DNA of 64,000 nucleotides from Paraclostridium bifermentans (GCF_019916025.1 NZ_CP079737.1:992001-1056000); one strand, 5' to 3'; shown: positions 26,259-35,652, counted from the stretch's first letter. A program made the numbers and translations. The notes: generated from the sequence alone by a model not told the origin.

Positions 26259-26305
26259 TTGTCATTTATTCTCATGCACTTGCAAAATAGTGAGGAGGGA
26301 ATAAT

Positions 26306-29008
26306 ATGAAAATCATGAACATGAAAACAAAAAAAATAGAAGTGAAAAAAGAGGAAAGAAAAAATTTAACAGAAACTAAATTAAAAAAAGCTGCGGTATT
26401 ATCACAAACAGAGTTATTTGATTTTTTACAAACTGATTCAAATGGACTAAGTGATAAAATTGCTAAAGATAGAATAGAAGAATATGGATTAAATGAAATA
26501 ACAGATAAAAACAATGATACATGGTATAAGAGATTATTTAATTCATTTGTAAACCCATTTACAATAATACTTGTAGTGCTTGCACTAATATCATTTGTAA
26601 CAGACTTTGTTATAGCTGCTCCAGCGGATAGAAGTTTAACAGCTGTAATTATAATAGGTAGTATGGTCACATTAAGTGGAGTATTAAAGTTTGTTCAAGA
26701 AGGAAAATCAAGTAATGCAGGTAAAAAGCTAAGAGAAATGATAATAACTACAGCTACAGTATTACGTGGTGGAAAAGAAGTAGAAGTTCCAATAAATGAA
26801 CTAGTTCCAGGCGATATGATAAAATTAGCTGCAGGAGATATGATTCCAGCAGATATAAGAATATTATCATCTAAGGATTTATTTATAAGCCAGGCATCAA
26901 TGACTGGAGAATCTGAACCTGTTGAAAAGTTTGGAAAAGAACTAGAAACAGTTTCTGTGATGAGCCAATCTATACTTGAACTTGAAAACTTAGCGTTTAT
27001 GGGAACTAATGTAATAAGTGGATCAGCAACAGCAGTTGTAGTAGTTACAGGAGATGACACTTTTATAGGTAATATAGCTGATATAGTTACAGAAAAAAGA
27101 GAAGAAACAAGTTTTGATAAAGGTGTAAACTCAGTAAGTATGATTTTAATCAAATTTATGGCAATAATGGCTCCAACAATTTTCATAATAAATGGATTAA
27201 CTGATGGGGACTGGTTAGAAGCATTCTTATTTGGTATATCAATTGCAGTAGGATTAACTCCTGAAATGTTACCGATGATAGTTACTACAAATCTTGCAAA
27301 AGGTGCAGTAGCAATGTCTAAGAAAAAAGCTATAGTTAAAAATTTAAACTCTATTCAAAATTTCGGAGCTATAGATGTATTATGTACTGATAAAACAGGA
27401 ACTTTGACAGAAGATAAAATAATATTAGAACGTCATTTAGATGTTGAAGGTAATGAAAATTTAAGTGTTTTAAAACATGGATATTTAATAAGTAAATTCC
27501 AAACAGGACTTAGAAATTTACTAGATGTAGCTATACTTGAATATGGAGAGAAAAAGAATTTATCTGATATTGTAAGTTCATATGAAAAAGTTGATGAAAT
27601 TCCATTTGACTTCACTCGCCGTAAAATGTCAGTAGTATTAAGTGATGAAAATAATAATAATCAGCTACTAACAAAAGGTGCGGTAGAAGAGATGTTAGAT
27701 ATTTCAAGTAAAGTGGAGTATAGAGGAGACATAGTTGATTTAACTGAGGAATTAAAAGAAAAAGTTTTAAAAACAGTAGAAGATCTAAACAGCAAAGGTA
27801 TGAGAGTTATAGGTGTAGCTAGAAAAGCTAACGTATCAAAAAATACAGAATTCTCAATAGCTGATGAAAAAGATATGATTTTAGTTGGATATATAGCTTT
27901 TTTAGATCCTCCAAAAGAGTCTTCATATGAAGCTATCAAAACTTTAAATGAATATGGAGTAGATGTAAAAGTATTAACTGGAGATAATGAACAAGTAACA
28001 AAGTATGTATGCAAACAAGTTGGAATAGATGTAAGTAATATAATACTTGGGCATCAAGTTGAAGTAATGTCAGATGAAGAATTAAAAGAAGTAGTAGAAA
28101 GTACAAATGTATTTGCAAAACTTTCGCCAGAGCAAAAATCTAGAGTGGTATCAATGTTAAGAAGCAATGGTCATGTAGTTGGATTCATGGGAGATGGAAT
28201 AAACGATGCACCAGCTATGAGAAAATCAGATGTTGGTATATCAGTTGATACAGGTGTAGATATAGCGAAAGAGTCAGCAGATATAATATTACTTGAAAAA
28301 GACTTAATGGTTCTTGAAAATGGAATAAAAGAAGGTCGTAAGACTTATGCAAATATAATTAAGTATATAAAAATGACTGCAAGTTCAAACTTTGGTAATA
28401 TGTTTAGTGTATTAGCATCAAGTATATTCTTACCATTTTTACCAATGCTTCCAGTTCAATTATTAATGCTAAACCTTATATATGATATATCTTGTATGTC
28501 AATACCATGGGATAATGTAGATGAAGATTACTTAAAAGTACCACGTAAGTGGGAAGCAGCATCAATTGGTAACTTTATGAAGTGGATAGGACCTACAAGT
28601 TCAGTGTTTGATATAACAACATATTTATTAATGTACTTTGTTATATGTCCTGCTGTATTAGGTGGCGGATATAATGATCCGGGAGTAGACAAAACTTTAT
28701 TCATGATGTTATTTAATGCAGGGTGGTTTGTTGAATCATTATGGTCTCAAACATTGGTAATTCACATGATAAGAACACCAAAATTACCATTTATTCAAAG
28801 TAGAGCATCACTTCCACTACTTATATTAACAACTATGGGTATAGCTGTTGGAACAATAATACCGTACACTCCATTTGGAAGTGCATTAAATCTTTATCCT
28901 ATGCCAATGATATACTTTGCATGGTTAATAGCTACAATAATAGCATATATGGTTTTAGTTACTATAGTTAAAAAGATATATATAAGAAAATATGGGGAAT
29001 TATTATAA
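26306..29008 (+). CDS. mgtA: Magnesium-translocating P-type ATPase
   Basis: 900-aa P3B-type ATPase importing Mg2+. The actuator motif MTGES, the phosphorylation motif CTDKTGTLT and the hinge [40 protein letters not shown] are all present. TM4 carries [10 protein letters not shown], the signature separating MgtA/MgtB from Ca2+ pumps. The N-terminal extension is basic and the C-terminal segments are complete. ATG at 26306 has GAGGAGGG upstream. Control by the M-box riboswitch confirms the Mg2+ role. Confidence 0.95.
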   Translation: MKIMNMKTKKIEVKKEERKNLTETKLKKAAVLSQTELFDFLQTDSNGLSDKIAKDRIEEYGLNEITDKNNDTWYKRLFNSFVNPFTIILVVLALISFVTDFVIAAPADRSLTAVIIIGSMVTLSGVLKFVQEGKSSNAGKKLREMIITTATVLRGGKEVEVPINELVPGDMIKLAAGDMIPADIRILSSKDLFISQASMTGESEPVEKFGKELETVSVMSQSILELENLAFMGTNVISGSATAVVVVTGDDTFIGNIADIVTEKREETSFDKGVNSVSMILIKFMAIMAPTIFIINGLTDGDWLEAFLFGISIAVGLTPEMLPMIVTTNLAKGAVAMSKKKAIVKNLNSIQNFGAIDVLCTDKTGTLTEDKIILERHLDVEGNENLSVLKHGYLISKFQTGLRNLLDVAILEYGEKKNLSDIVSSYEKVDEIPFDFTRRKMSVVLSDENNNNQLLTKGAVEEMLDISSKVEYRGDIVDLTEELKEKVLKTVEDLNSKGMRVIGVARKANVSKNTEFSIADEKDMILVGYIAFLDPPKESSYEAIKTLNEYGVDVKVLTGDNEQVTKYVCKQVGIDVSNIILGHQVEVMSDEELKEVVESTNVFAKLSPEQKSRVVSMLRSNGHVVGFMGDGINDAPAMRKSDVGISVDTGVDIAKESADIILLEKDLMVLENGIKEGRKTYANIIKYIKMTASSNFGNMFSVLASSIFLPFLPMLPVQLLMLNLIYDISCMSIPWDNVDEDYLKVPRKWEAASIGNFMKWIGPTSSVFDITTYLLMYFVICPAVLGGGYNDPGVDKTLFMMLFNAGWFVESLWSQTLVIHMIRTPKLPFIQSRASLPLLILTTMGIAVGTIIPYTPFGSALNLYPMPMIYFAWLIATIIAYMVLVTIVKKIYIRKYGELL

Positions 29009-29020
29009 ATGACTGAATAA

Positions 29021-29068
29021 AAAAGAAGGATATATTGATCTGACGAAAGACAATATATCCTTCTTTTT
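29021..29068 (+). terminator. Rho-independent terminator of mgtA
   Basis: AAAAGAAGGATATATTG / CAATATATCCTTCTTTT, a 17-bp perfect stem, then T residues. Confidence 0.93.
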
Positions 29069-29172
29069 CTATAGTAAATATAGTTAATATATCTATAATT
29101 TTAAAATAATAAAATGTATATGTTATAATTAATACATTGAGATTAATGACCATTAAAAAAGAGGAGAGAATT

Positions 29173-30447
29173 ATGGATTTATTTGATTTATTAGAACAAA
29201 AAGAAGCTAACGAAAAAATCAAAGAATCTGAATTATCTAGAGGAGATCATATAAGACTTAATAGTTATGTTGGATCTAGATTAAATACAGATTTTAGAAC
29301 GAAAAATAAAAAAACTAATAATATAAAAGAAGAAATAGATACAATAAAAGATGCTAAGGAAACTAAAAATATTGAAATAAAAGAAAGTGAAAAAGTTAAA
29401 TATTTAAAAATAGATGAAGACAATAATAAAGAAAAACTACTTGTTATAGATGGATCATCATTACTTAGTACAAGTTACTTTGCAAGACTTCCAAGACAAA
29501 TAATGTTTGCTAAAACAATTGAAGAAAAAGAACAATTTTATGATAAGATACTTCAAACAAAAGATGGAATATATACAAATGGAGTTTTTGGGTTTATGCA
29601 AATTATGCTATCTATGATAAAAGAGCAAAAGCCTACACACTTAGCAGTTTGCCTAGATTCTACTAGAATGACTTTTAGAAAGTTAATATATGATGATTAC
29701 AAAGGGACAAGAAAACCTATAGAAGTTCCTTTAAAAGAACAATATGATTTATTAAGAGAAATGCTTGAAACTATAGGGGTTAAGGTTTTAATTTCAACTC
29801 CAAGTGAAGACTATAGCAATGTATTTGAAGCTGATGACTTTGCAGGAAGTTTATCAAAGCAATTCCAAGATCAAATTCCAGTTGCGCTATACACTAAAGA
29901 TGAGGATTATTTACAACTAGTTGATCACAACACAGTTGTATGGATGAACACATCAAAAGCAACTGACATAGCTAAAACTTGTGATATAAACTTGAAAGAA
30001 TGTAACTTACCAAACAATACATTTGAATATACAGTTGATTTATTAAAGAAAGTTAAAAAATTAAAACCTCATCAAATAATTGACTATAAATCTATATCTG
30101 GAGATTCTTCAGATAACATTCCAGGTATAAAAGGATTAGGAGATACAACAAGTATACCTCTACTTCAAAAATATAATACACTAGAAGATATATATAAAGC
30201 TATAGAAGGATTAGATGAAAAAGGATTAAAGTTAAAGGCAACAGATTGGAAAAATGAACTAGGAATAAGAAATCCTATGAAAAAGTTAGTTGCAGAAAAA
30301 GACAATGCATTTATGTCTAAACAGTTAGCAACAATAAAAACTGATATAGATGTAGGGTTAACTTTAGATGATTTAAAAATAAATATAGACAAAGACATAT
30401 TAAGAGAACAACTAGATAAGTACGAAATGAAAAGTATAAAATTATAA
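29173..30447 (+). CDS. Standalone 5'-3' exonuclease (FEN / PolI N-terminal domain type)
   Basis: 424-aa nuclease. Residues about 93-320 match the PolI 5'-nuclease domain: LLVIDGSSLL, HLAVCLDS, YKGTRKP, EADDFAGSL, TKDEDYLQLV, and the helix-hairpin-helix SGDSSDNIPGIKGLGDTTS. It should remove flaps or RNA primers. The first 90 residues are a charged, probably disordered extension that opens MDLFDLLEQ, reminiscent of a sliding-clamp-binding peptide. The start at 29173 has GAGGAGAG upstream; an in-frame upstream codon lies before that site. No polymerase domain is attached. Confidence 0.85.
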   Translation: MDLFDLLEQKEANEKIKESELSRGDHIRLNSYVGSRLNTDFRTKNKKTNNIKEEIDTIKDAKETKNIEIKESEKVKYLKIDEDNNKEKLLVIDGSSLLSTSYFARLPRQIMFAKTIEEKEQFYDKILQTKDGIYTNGVFGFMQIMLSMIKEQKPTHLAVCLDSTRMTFRKLIYDDYKGTRKPIEVPLKEQYDLLREMLETIGVKVLISTPSEDYSNVFEADDFAGSLSKQFQDQIPVALYTKDEDYLQLVDHNTVVWMNTSKATDIAKTCDINLKECNLPNNTFEYTVDLLKKVKKLKPHQIIDYKSISGDSSDNIPGIKGLGDTTSIPLLQKYNTLEDIYKAIEGLDEKGLKLKATDWKNELGIRNPMKKLVAEKDNAFMSKQLATIKTDIDVGLTLDDLKINIDKDILREQLDKYEMKSIKL

Positions 30448-30477
30448 AAAATAGAAAAACCTCAAAATAGTAGAATG

Positions 30478-30534
30478 AATAGCAAAGGATAGATATGTAA
30501 GTTTTAGCGACCTTTAAAGCGTTTTACTAGCTTT
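30478..30534 (-). repeat. Palindromic-element half, copy 3 (left boundary of the mobA-MOSC pair)
   Basis: Read on the minus strand, AAAGCT ... GCTTTAAAGGTCGCTAAAACTTA ... TATCCTTTGCTAT matches 31702-31762 on the plus strand closely. Only one arm of the hairpin is present here. With copy 2 it forms inverted repeats around mobA and MOSC copy 2. Confidence 0.7.
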
Positions 30535-30549
30535 GGGAGGGAAGGTATT

Positions 30550-31161
30550 ATGAGCGTATGTAAAAGTGCAGTTATATTGGCTGGTGGGAAGAGTAGTAGG
30601 ATGAAATTTGATAAGCAGTTTTTAGTAATAGATGAAAAAAGGCTTATATATGATTTAGCCAATAAATTAGAAAATCATTTTAATGAAATTATAATTGTTA
30701 CAAACAAACCTGAATTTTACAATGATTGTAGTTATAAAGTTGTTGTAGATGAGATAAAAGAATGTGGACCTCTAAGTGGAATACATATAGGTCTTAAGAG
30801 TGCTAGTAGCGAATATGTTTACTTCTTAGCGTGTGATATGCCTAATATTGATAACAATTATATTAAGTTTATGAAAGAAAACATAAGTACATTATATGAT
30901 ATTTATATTACTAAGTTAGATAAATTTGCAGAACCATTTCATGGGGTTTATAAAAAAAGCTTATATGAAGATATAGAAAAATTTCTATTAGTGAGTGAGA
31001 AAAAATCTATAAATAGATTTTTATATGATAAATCGATTTTTTATTTAAATGAAGATGATTTTAATAGAAATCATTTTGATTTAAATATTTTTATCAATTT
31101 AAATAATCAGGAAGACTTAAATAATTTTATAAATGAAGTAGATTTAAATAGACGTTACTAA
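30550..31161 (+). CDS. mobA: Molybdenum cofactor guanylyltransferase
   Basis: 203-aa nucleotidyltransferase adding GMP to molybdopterin to make the MGD form needed by FdhF. The N-terminal GTP-binding motif LAGGKSSRMKFDKQFL, then VVDEIKECGPLSGIHIGL, the metal-binding CDMPNID and EPFHGVYKKSL are diagnostic. GGGAGGG precedes the ATG. It is followed 34 bases later by a MOSC gene, repeating the moaC-MOSC pairing seen at 16.2 kb. It supplies the partner of the MobB-FdhD fusion. Confidence 0.92.
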   Translation: MSVCKSAVILAGGKSSRMKFDKQFLVIDEKRLIYDLANKLENHFNEIIIVTNKPEFYNDCSYKVVVDEIKECGPLSGIHIGLKSASSEYVYFLACDMPNIDNNYIKFMKENISTLYDIYITKLDKFAEPFHGVYKKSLYEDIEKFLLVSEKKSINRFLYDKSIFYLNEDDFNRNHFDLNIFINLNNQEDLNNFINEVDLNRRY

Positions 31162-31195
31162 AACATAGGTGGAAAAAGTGGGGAGTATAAAAGAC

Positions 31196-31642
31196 ATGAA
31201 TAAAAAAGGAACTGTATTAGCTATTAATATAAGTGAGAACAAAGGAGTTATAAAAACTCCAATAGAAGTAGGGGCTTTTAAGGAAGATCATGGGTTAGTA
31301 GGAGATGCTCATGCAGGCAACTGGCATAGACAAGTAAGTTTACTAGGAGATGAAAGTATAGAAAAAATAAGACAAATGGGAATAGAAGGTTTAGATACTG
31401 GAAAATTTGCTGAAAACATAACTACAAAAGATATAGTTTTATATGAATTGCCAGTAGGTACTAAGCTTAAAATAGGAGATACTATTCAAGAAGTAACTCA
31501 AATAGGTAAAAAATGTCATGCAGGATGTGCTATAAAAAATCAAGTAGGGGATTGTGTAATGCCTAGAGAAGGTATATTTACAAAAATTATCAAAGGTGGA
31601 GAAGTAAGACCTGGAGATACAATAGAAGTAATAGAAGAATAG
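31196..31642 (+). CDS. MOSC domain protein, copy 2
   Basis: 148-aa paralog of the protein at 16697, same length, with identical blocks such as GLVGDAHAG and [16 protein letters not shown]. The Cys-bearing segment reads CHAGCAIK. The start at 31196 is chosen by analogy with copy 1, with GGGGAG upstream. The 22 bases at 31166-31187 are identical to 16667-16688, which in copy 1 are codons of moaC; here no moaC is present, so the segment is a fossil of that arrangement. Cofactor-related function is inferred. Confidence 0.86.
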   Translation: MNKKGTVLAINISENKGVIKTPIEVGAFKEDHGLVGDAHAGNWHRQVSLLGDESIEKIRQMGIEGLDTGKFAENITTKDIVLYELPVGTKLKIGDTIQEVTQIGKKCHAGCAIKNQVGDCVMPREGIFTKIIKGGEVRPGDTIEVIEE

Positions 31643-31646
31643 GTAT

Positions 31647-31776
31647 AAGGGTAAGTTTTAAATAGTAAGACGCTTAAGACAAATATATAAGTTTTGCTTC
31701 CAAAGCTGAAAAGATGCTTTGAAGGTCGCTAAAACTTATATATTTATCTTTTGCTATCTATTTAAAACTTACCCTT
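31647..31776. repeat. Long palindromic element, copy 2, between convergent MOSC and brnQ
   Basis: A perfect 19-bp outer stem (31647-31665 with 31758-31776; AAGGGTAAGTTTTAAATAG and its complement) encloses the shared core, TATATAAGTTTTGC ... GCTAAAACTTATATA. It probably terminates transcription from both sides. Confidence 0.78.
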
Positions 31777-31784
31777 ATTTTATT

Positions 31785-33071
31785 TTAAAGGGATGGAGTT
31801 GTAGTGGTAGATTTTGATTTAGCTGGAATGAAACTAAATACTATGCCTCCTATTATTGCTGGCAAAATCCAGTTAAATCCTAAGTTTGCAAGTGGAATCT
31901 GATGTACAAATTGTATACTTATACCTAAACTATCTATGACATTAAGTAAACTTATTAAAAGTGTTGCGTAAGCTGCACCTTTTAATGTCATATCATTAGT
32001 AATAATCTTTTTAAATATATTCATAACTACTAAAACTATAGTTACAGGATAGATTAAACTTAATATAGGTATTGCTATTTGTATAATTTTATCAACGCCA
32101 AAGTTTGAAACTATTGCACTGAATACACAAATAAATATAACTATATGCTCGTATTTTAACTTTTTATTAGTGAAATCTTCGAAAAATTTAGCTGTAACAG
32201 AAGTTAAACCTATTGAAGTCGTAAGGCATGCAAATCCAACTACAATCGCTAACATAATAGTTCCAGTACTTCCTAATAACTGATGAGTAATATTTATAAG
32301 TAAAGCTGTTTGAGATATATTTGTATCGTATAAGCTAGAAGCTGTAGCTCCTAGGAATGTTAACCCACCGTAAACCACTGTAAGCCCAACACATGCTATT
32401 AAAGCTGATTTTATTGCTAGTGATATATTTTCATTTTTATCTGTATACCCTTTACTAACAAGAGAAGTCATAATTAAGGCTACTATTCCGCCTATTCCTA
32501 AGGCATCCATTGTTTGGTATCCTTGAGTAACTCCTGTTATAAAAAGATCTGAAGAATTAACATCTTCTAAATTTCCAATAGGAGATACTATGCCCTTTAC
32601 TATTAAAAATGCAAGTGATAGTAATAAAATTGGAGTTAAAAATTTACCTATTATATCCATAACTTTAGTAGGCTTTATTGTAAGTAACAGTGTTATAGAG
32701 AAAAATATTAAAGAGAATAAAAGTGGATTAAAATTCTTTGTAAGTGGTAATACACTCATTTCAAATGTTGTTGCTCCAGTTCTTGGAATAACCAATATAG
32801 GACCAAGACATAACATCATTAAAAATTCTAAGGTAATTCCGAACTTCTTACCGGCTCTACCTATTACATTTTGAAGACTTCCAGCTTTAGAAATTGCAAT
32901 TATTGATAATAAAATTATTCCAACATCAGCTAATATGAAACCTAAAAAGCTTATTAACCAGCTACTTCCAGAGGAAATACCTATATATGGGGGGAATATC
33001 AAGTTTCCTGCTCCAAAGAACATCGAGAATAGAGCAAATCCTATTATTAAAATATCTTTATTTTTATTCAT
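31785..33071 (-). CDS. brnQ: Branched-chain amino acid transporter, LIVCS family
   Basis: 428-aa membrane carrier importing leucine, isoleucine and valine with Na+ or H+. BrnQ marks: GFALFSMFFGAGNLIFPPYIG at the N terminus, PRTGATTFE, GYQTMDALG and GFACLTTSIGLT. About 12 hydrophobic segments. ATG at 33071 has AGAGGA upstream. It is preceded on the minus strand by a 23-aa leader ORF, mutually exclusive hairpins and two tandem terminators, so expression is probably set by attenuation in response to amino acid supply. Confidence 0.93.
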   Translation of the reverse strand: MNKNKDILIIGFALFSMFFGAGNLIFPPYIGISSGSSWLISFLGFILADVGIILLSIIAISKAGSLQNVIGRAGKKFGITLEFLMMLCLGPILVIPRTGATTFEMSVLPLTKNFNPLLFSLIFFSITLLLTIKPTKVMDIIGKFLTPILLLSLAFLIVKGIVSPIGNLEDVNSSDLFITGVTQGYQTMDALGIGGIVALIMTSLVSKGYTDKNENISLAIKSALIACVGLTVVYGGLTFLGATASSLYDTNISQTALLINITHQLLGSTGTIMLAIVVGFACLTTSIGLTSVTAKFFEDFTNKKLKYEHIVIFICVFSAIVSNFGVDKIIQIAIPILSLIYPVTIVLVVMNIFKKIITNDMTLKGAAYATLLISLLNVIDSLGISIQFVHQIPLANLGFNWILPAIIGGIVFSFIPAKSKSTTTTPSL

Positions 33072-33111
33072 AATTAATCCTCTTTTCTTAATAATTTATA
33101 AAGTATATGCA

Positions 33112-33148
33112 AAAAGGCCACATAGTGGATACTATGCAGCCTTTTTTG
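33112..33148 (-). terminator. Tandem terminator 2 of the brnQ leader
   Basis: On the minus strand AAAAAGGCTGCATAGT / ACTATGTGGCCTTTTT with loop ATCC, ending in T residues, about 40 bases before brnQ. Arm sequences are near-copies of terminator 1. Confidence 0.88.
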
Positions 33149-33157
33149 CCTAGGATT

Positions 33158-33188
33158 AAAAAAGCCACATAGTATTATCTATGCGGCC
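33158..33188 (-). terminator. Tandem terminator 1 of the brnQ leader
   Basis: On the minus strand GCCGCATAG / CTATGTGGC (9 bp, one G-U) with loop ATAATA, followed by TTTTTT. Confidence 0.9.
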
Positions 33189-33212
33189 TAAGTACAAGCT
33201 AAATTTAGCCAC

Positions 33213-33274
33213 CATAGATACAAACAATTTTCCGTTTGTACCTATGATTTTCGATTTATATCATAAATACAAAC
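33213..33274 (-). promoter_or_regulatory. Alternative pairing arms of the brnQ attenuator
   Basis: On the minus strand three arms follow the leader stop codon: GTTTGTATTTATG (33274-33262), CATAGGTACAAAC (33246-33234) and GTTTGTATCTATG (33225-33213). The central arm can pair with either neighbour, not both. The third arm continues as CTATGGTGGC, which can pair with the 5' arm of terminator 1. Confidence 0.75.
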
Positions 33275-33346
33275 TTAACTATAATAGCTAAAATAAAACT
33301 TATTAAATTGTAAGTTGTTAGTTAAGTTTATATTAATCATCTTCAT
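33275..33346 (-). CDS. 23-aa leader peptide of brnQ
   Basis: On the minus strand GAGGAG, 5 bases, then ATG and 23 codons to TAA. The peptide begins MKMININLTNN and ends FYFSYYS. It holds two Ile and two Leu in the first half and many aromatic residues in the last ten. Its stop codon abuts the first pairing arm, the geometry expected for ribosome-position attenuation. Confidence 0.65.
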   Translation of the reverse strand: MKMININLTNNLQFNKFYFSYYS

Positions 33347-33383
33347 TTAATCTCCTCATTAAAATTTGTTTTTGTTAGAAATA

Positions 33384-33412
33384 ATTATATGACTTAATTA
33401 TAAAAAATGCAA
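33384..33412 (-). promoter_or_regulatory. Promoter of the brnQ leader transcript
   Basis: On the minus strand TTGCAT (33412-33407), 17-base spacer, TATAAT (33389-33384), 38 bases before the leader-peptide start. Confidence 0.7.
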
Positions 33413-33959
33413 TAGAGAATTTTAAAAAAATTTAAAAAATTAAAAAAATGAAATTTTTAATTAAATTAAAATTAAAAAATCTAAAAAAAATTTTTTACTT
33501 CAATTTAAAGATATTTGAAGGAGGTAAGTTAAAAAATAATAAAGTTGATTGGAAAATAACATTGTACTTAATGTATTGAAAAAATAAAAAATTATTCGAA
33601 ATAATCAAAAGTAAAATTTAATCATGGTTAATTAAAATAAAAAGTAATAATATATAAAATTCAGCATAGAAATATGTAGAAAAATGGAAAAAATATGAGC
33701 ATTTCGATGTAAATACTGATATATAGTATAAAATAATAAAAAATAGGGGGATTTGGAATATAAACGTTTAAAAAAAATGTTTTCAAATATCGGATTCTTT
33801 TGAATAGAAGTAAAAATCACAATATTTAAATTAAACTAAAATCTATTGAAAAGCAAAAATAATGATGATAATCTAACAATAAATAAGGGGATGATAAATT
33901 AATGACATAAATGTTATTAATTTGTCAAAATAAAGAAATCATATTTAAGGGGGATTCAC
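33413..33959. other. AT-rich divergent region between brnQ and the APC transporter
   Basis: About 550 bases. GAAGGAGG at 33518 looks like a ribosome binding site but no ORF follows it. No RNA element is recognised. Confidence 0.5.
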
Positions 33960-35504
33960 ATGTCACAACCAAGCAATAATAATGTTAAAAAGCTTACGCT
34001 AGTACCATTAATACTTATGATATTTACATCAGTATTTGGATTTGGTAATATGCCAAGAGCATTCTACTTAATGGGGTATGCAGCTATACCATGGTACGTA
34101 TTAAGTGCTGTACTATTTTTTATACCATATGCGTTTATGATGGCTGAATATGGATCTGCATTTAAAAAAGAAAGTGGAGGTATGTATTCGTGGATGGAAA
34201 AATCTGTAGGAGCTAAATATGCTTTTATAGGTACATTTATGTGGTACGCATCTTATGTAATTTGGATGGTAAGTGTTTCTTCTAGTTTATGGATACCATT
34301 ATCAAATGCTATATTTGGTACAGATGTTACAGGAAGTTGGAGCTTATTTGGATTAACATCAGTTCAAACTTTAGGAATATTAGGTGTAATATGGATAGCA
34401 GTTGTTACATTTGTAGCTACTAAAGGAGTTGACAAAATAAGTAAAATAACTTCTATAGGTGGAACTGCTGTTGCACTACTTAATATAGTCTTATTAGCTG
34501 GAGGTATATTAGTAGTAGTTTTAACTGGGGAATTAGCAGAACCTATAAGTAATGCGGCTCAAGCCTTCACTATATCACCAAGTCCTGATTACCAAGGTTT
34601 TGTGCCTGTTTTATCATTCTTAACATTTGCAGTATTTGCATTTGGAGGACTAGAAGTTTTAGGTGGTCTTGTTGACCAAACTGAAAATGCTGAAAAAACG
34701 TTCCCTAAAGGGCTTGCAATATCTGCAGTGGTTATATCTGTAGGATATGCAATTGGGATATTTGCATGTGGTATGTTTACTAACTGGAGTGAAGTATTAT
34801 CTGGAGAAAATGTAAATATGGCAAATGCTACATATGTATTAATGGCAAATTTAGGATACAAAGTAGGAATCGGATTTGGATTATCTGAAAGTATAGCTCT
34901 TACTATGGGAGCTTGGACTGCTAGATTTGTTGGTTTCTCAATGTTCTTAGCATTAACTGGAGCATTCTTTACATTAACTTATTCACCGCTTAAAACGTTA
35001 ATACAAGGAGCACCAAAAGAGTTATGGCCTGGCAAATTAGGAGACTTAAAAAATGGTATGCCTGTAAATGCTATGAAAGTTCAAGCAATTATAGTAATAT
35101 GTATTATTTTATTAGTATCTTTTGGAGGAAGTAATGCAAAACAATTCTTTACAATATTAACTTTAATGACAAATGTTGCAATGACTATAACATATATGTT
35201 CTTATCAGCAGCATTCCCAGCATTTAAGAAAAAGCAATTAAAGGGAGAAATACCAAAGGAATATGTTGTGTTTAAGTCTCAGGCTAGTGCTACTATATCA
35301 GCTATAATAGTAACTGGAATAGTAGGGTTTGCTAATGTATTTACTATAATAGAACCTTTAATGGATTCTCCTGCAAGAGTAAGTGATACATTAACTATGG
35401 TAGGTGGACCATTACTATTTGCATTGTTAGGATTTGTATTGTTTACAGTATATGAGAAAAAAGATAGTTTAAGAGAAAGTAAAAATGAAAAAGTTGTAGG
35501 ATAG
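33960..35504 (+). CDS. APC-family amino acid transporter
   Basis: 514-aa carrier with about 12 membrane segments. APC features are SVFGFGNMPRAFYLMG in TM1, FFIPYAFMMAEYGSAFKKESGGMYSWME and FAVFAFGGLEVLGGLVDQTENAEKTFPKG in the TM6 region. It resembles the glutamate:GABA antiporter/YjeM branch, like the protein at 5428, but the two are clearly diverged. Substrate is unknown. ATG at 33960 has AAGGGGG upstream. It is monocistronic and followed by a strong terminator. Confidence 0.85.
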   Translation: MSQPSNNNVKKLTLVPLILMIFTSVFGFGNMPRAFYLMGYAAIPWYVLSAVLFFIPYAFMMAEYGSAFKKESGGMYSWMEKSVGAKYAFIGTFMWYASYVIWMVSVSSSLWIPLSNAIFGTDVTGSWSLFGLTSVQTLGILGVIWIAVVTFVATKGVDKISKITSIGGTAVALLNIVLLAGGILVVVLTGELAEPISNAAQAFTISPSPDYQGFVPVLSFLTFAVFAFGGLEVLGGLVDQTENAEKTFPKGLAISAVVISVGYAIGIFACGMFTNWSEVLSGENVNMANATYVLMANLGYKVGIGFGLSESIALTMGAWTARFVGFSMFLALTGAFFTLTYSPLKTLIQGAPKELWPGKLGDLKNGMPVNAMKVQAIIVICIILLVSFGGSNAKQFFTILTLMTNVAMTITYMFLSAAFPAFKKKQLKGEIPKEYVVFKSQASATISAIIVTGIVGFANVFTIIEPLMDSPARVSDTLTMVGGPLLFALLGFVLFTVYEKKDSLRESKNEKVVG

Positions 35505-35508
35505 ATAA

Positions 35509-35537
35509 GAAAAGAGAGCAATCTGCTCTCTTTTTTA
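35509..35537 (+). terminator. Rho-independent terminator
   Basis: AAAGAGAGCA / TGCTCTCTTT, 10-bp perfect stem, loop ATC, T-tail. Confidence 0.93.
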
Positions 35538-35590
35538 TTTTTTATGCTTAAAGAAATTACATATATAAGAAATTGTTGATAATAGTTTTA
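35538..35590 (+). repeat. Post-terminator intergenic repeat, copy D
   Basis: Begins near the terminator T-run; TTTTTTATGCTTAAAGAAATTA matches copies A-C, then TTGTTGATAATAG resembles their GGATAA segment. The most diverged copy. Confidence 0.45.
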
Positions 35591-35652
35591 GAAAATTTAA
35601 AATTATTGTATAATAAATTGAAAATATAATTAGTATTTAAGGATGTGTGTAA

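Noticed and set aside
33190-33260. T-box riboswitch in the brnQ leader
   Set aside because: GGTGGC is present, but the full T-box sequence and a specifier stem are absent. The alternative-arm model explains the repeats better.
33518-33560. Ribosome binding site-like GAAGGAGGT in the gap before the APC transporter
   Set aside because: No start codon leads to an ORF of useful length after it.
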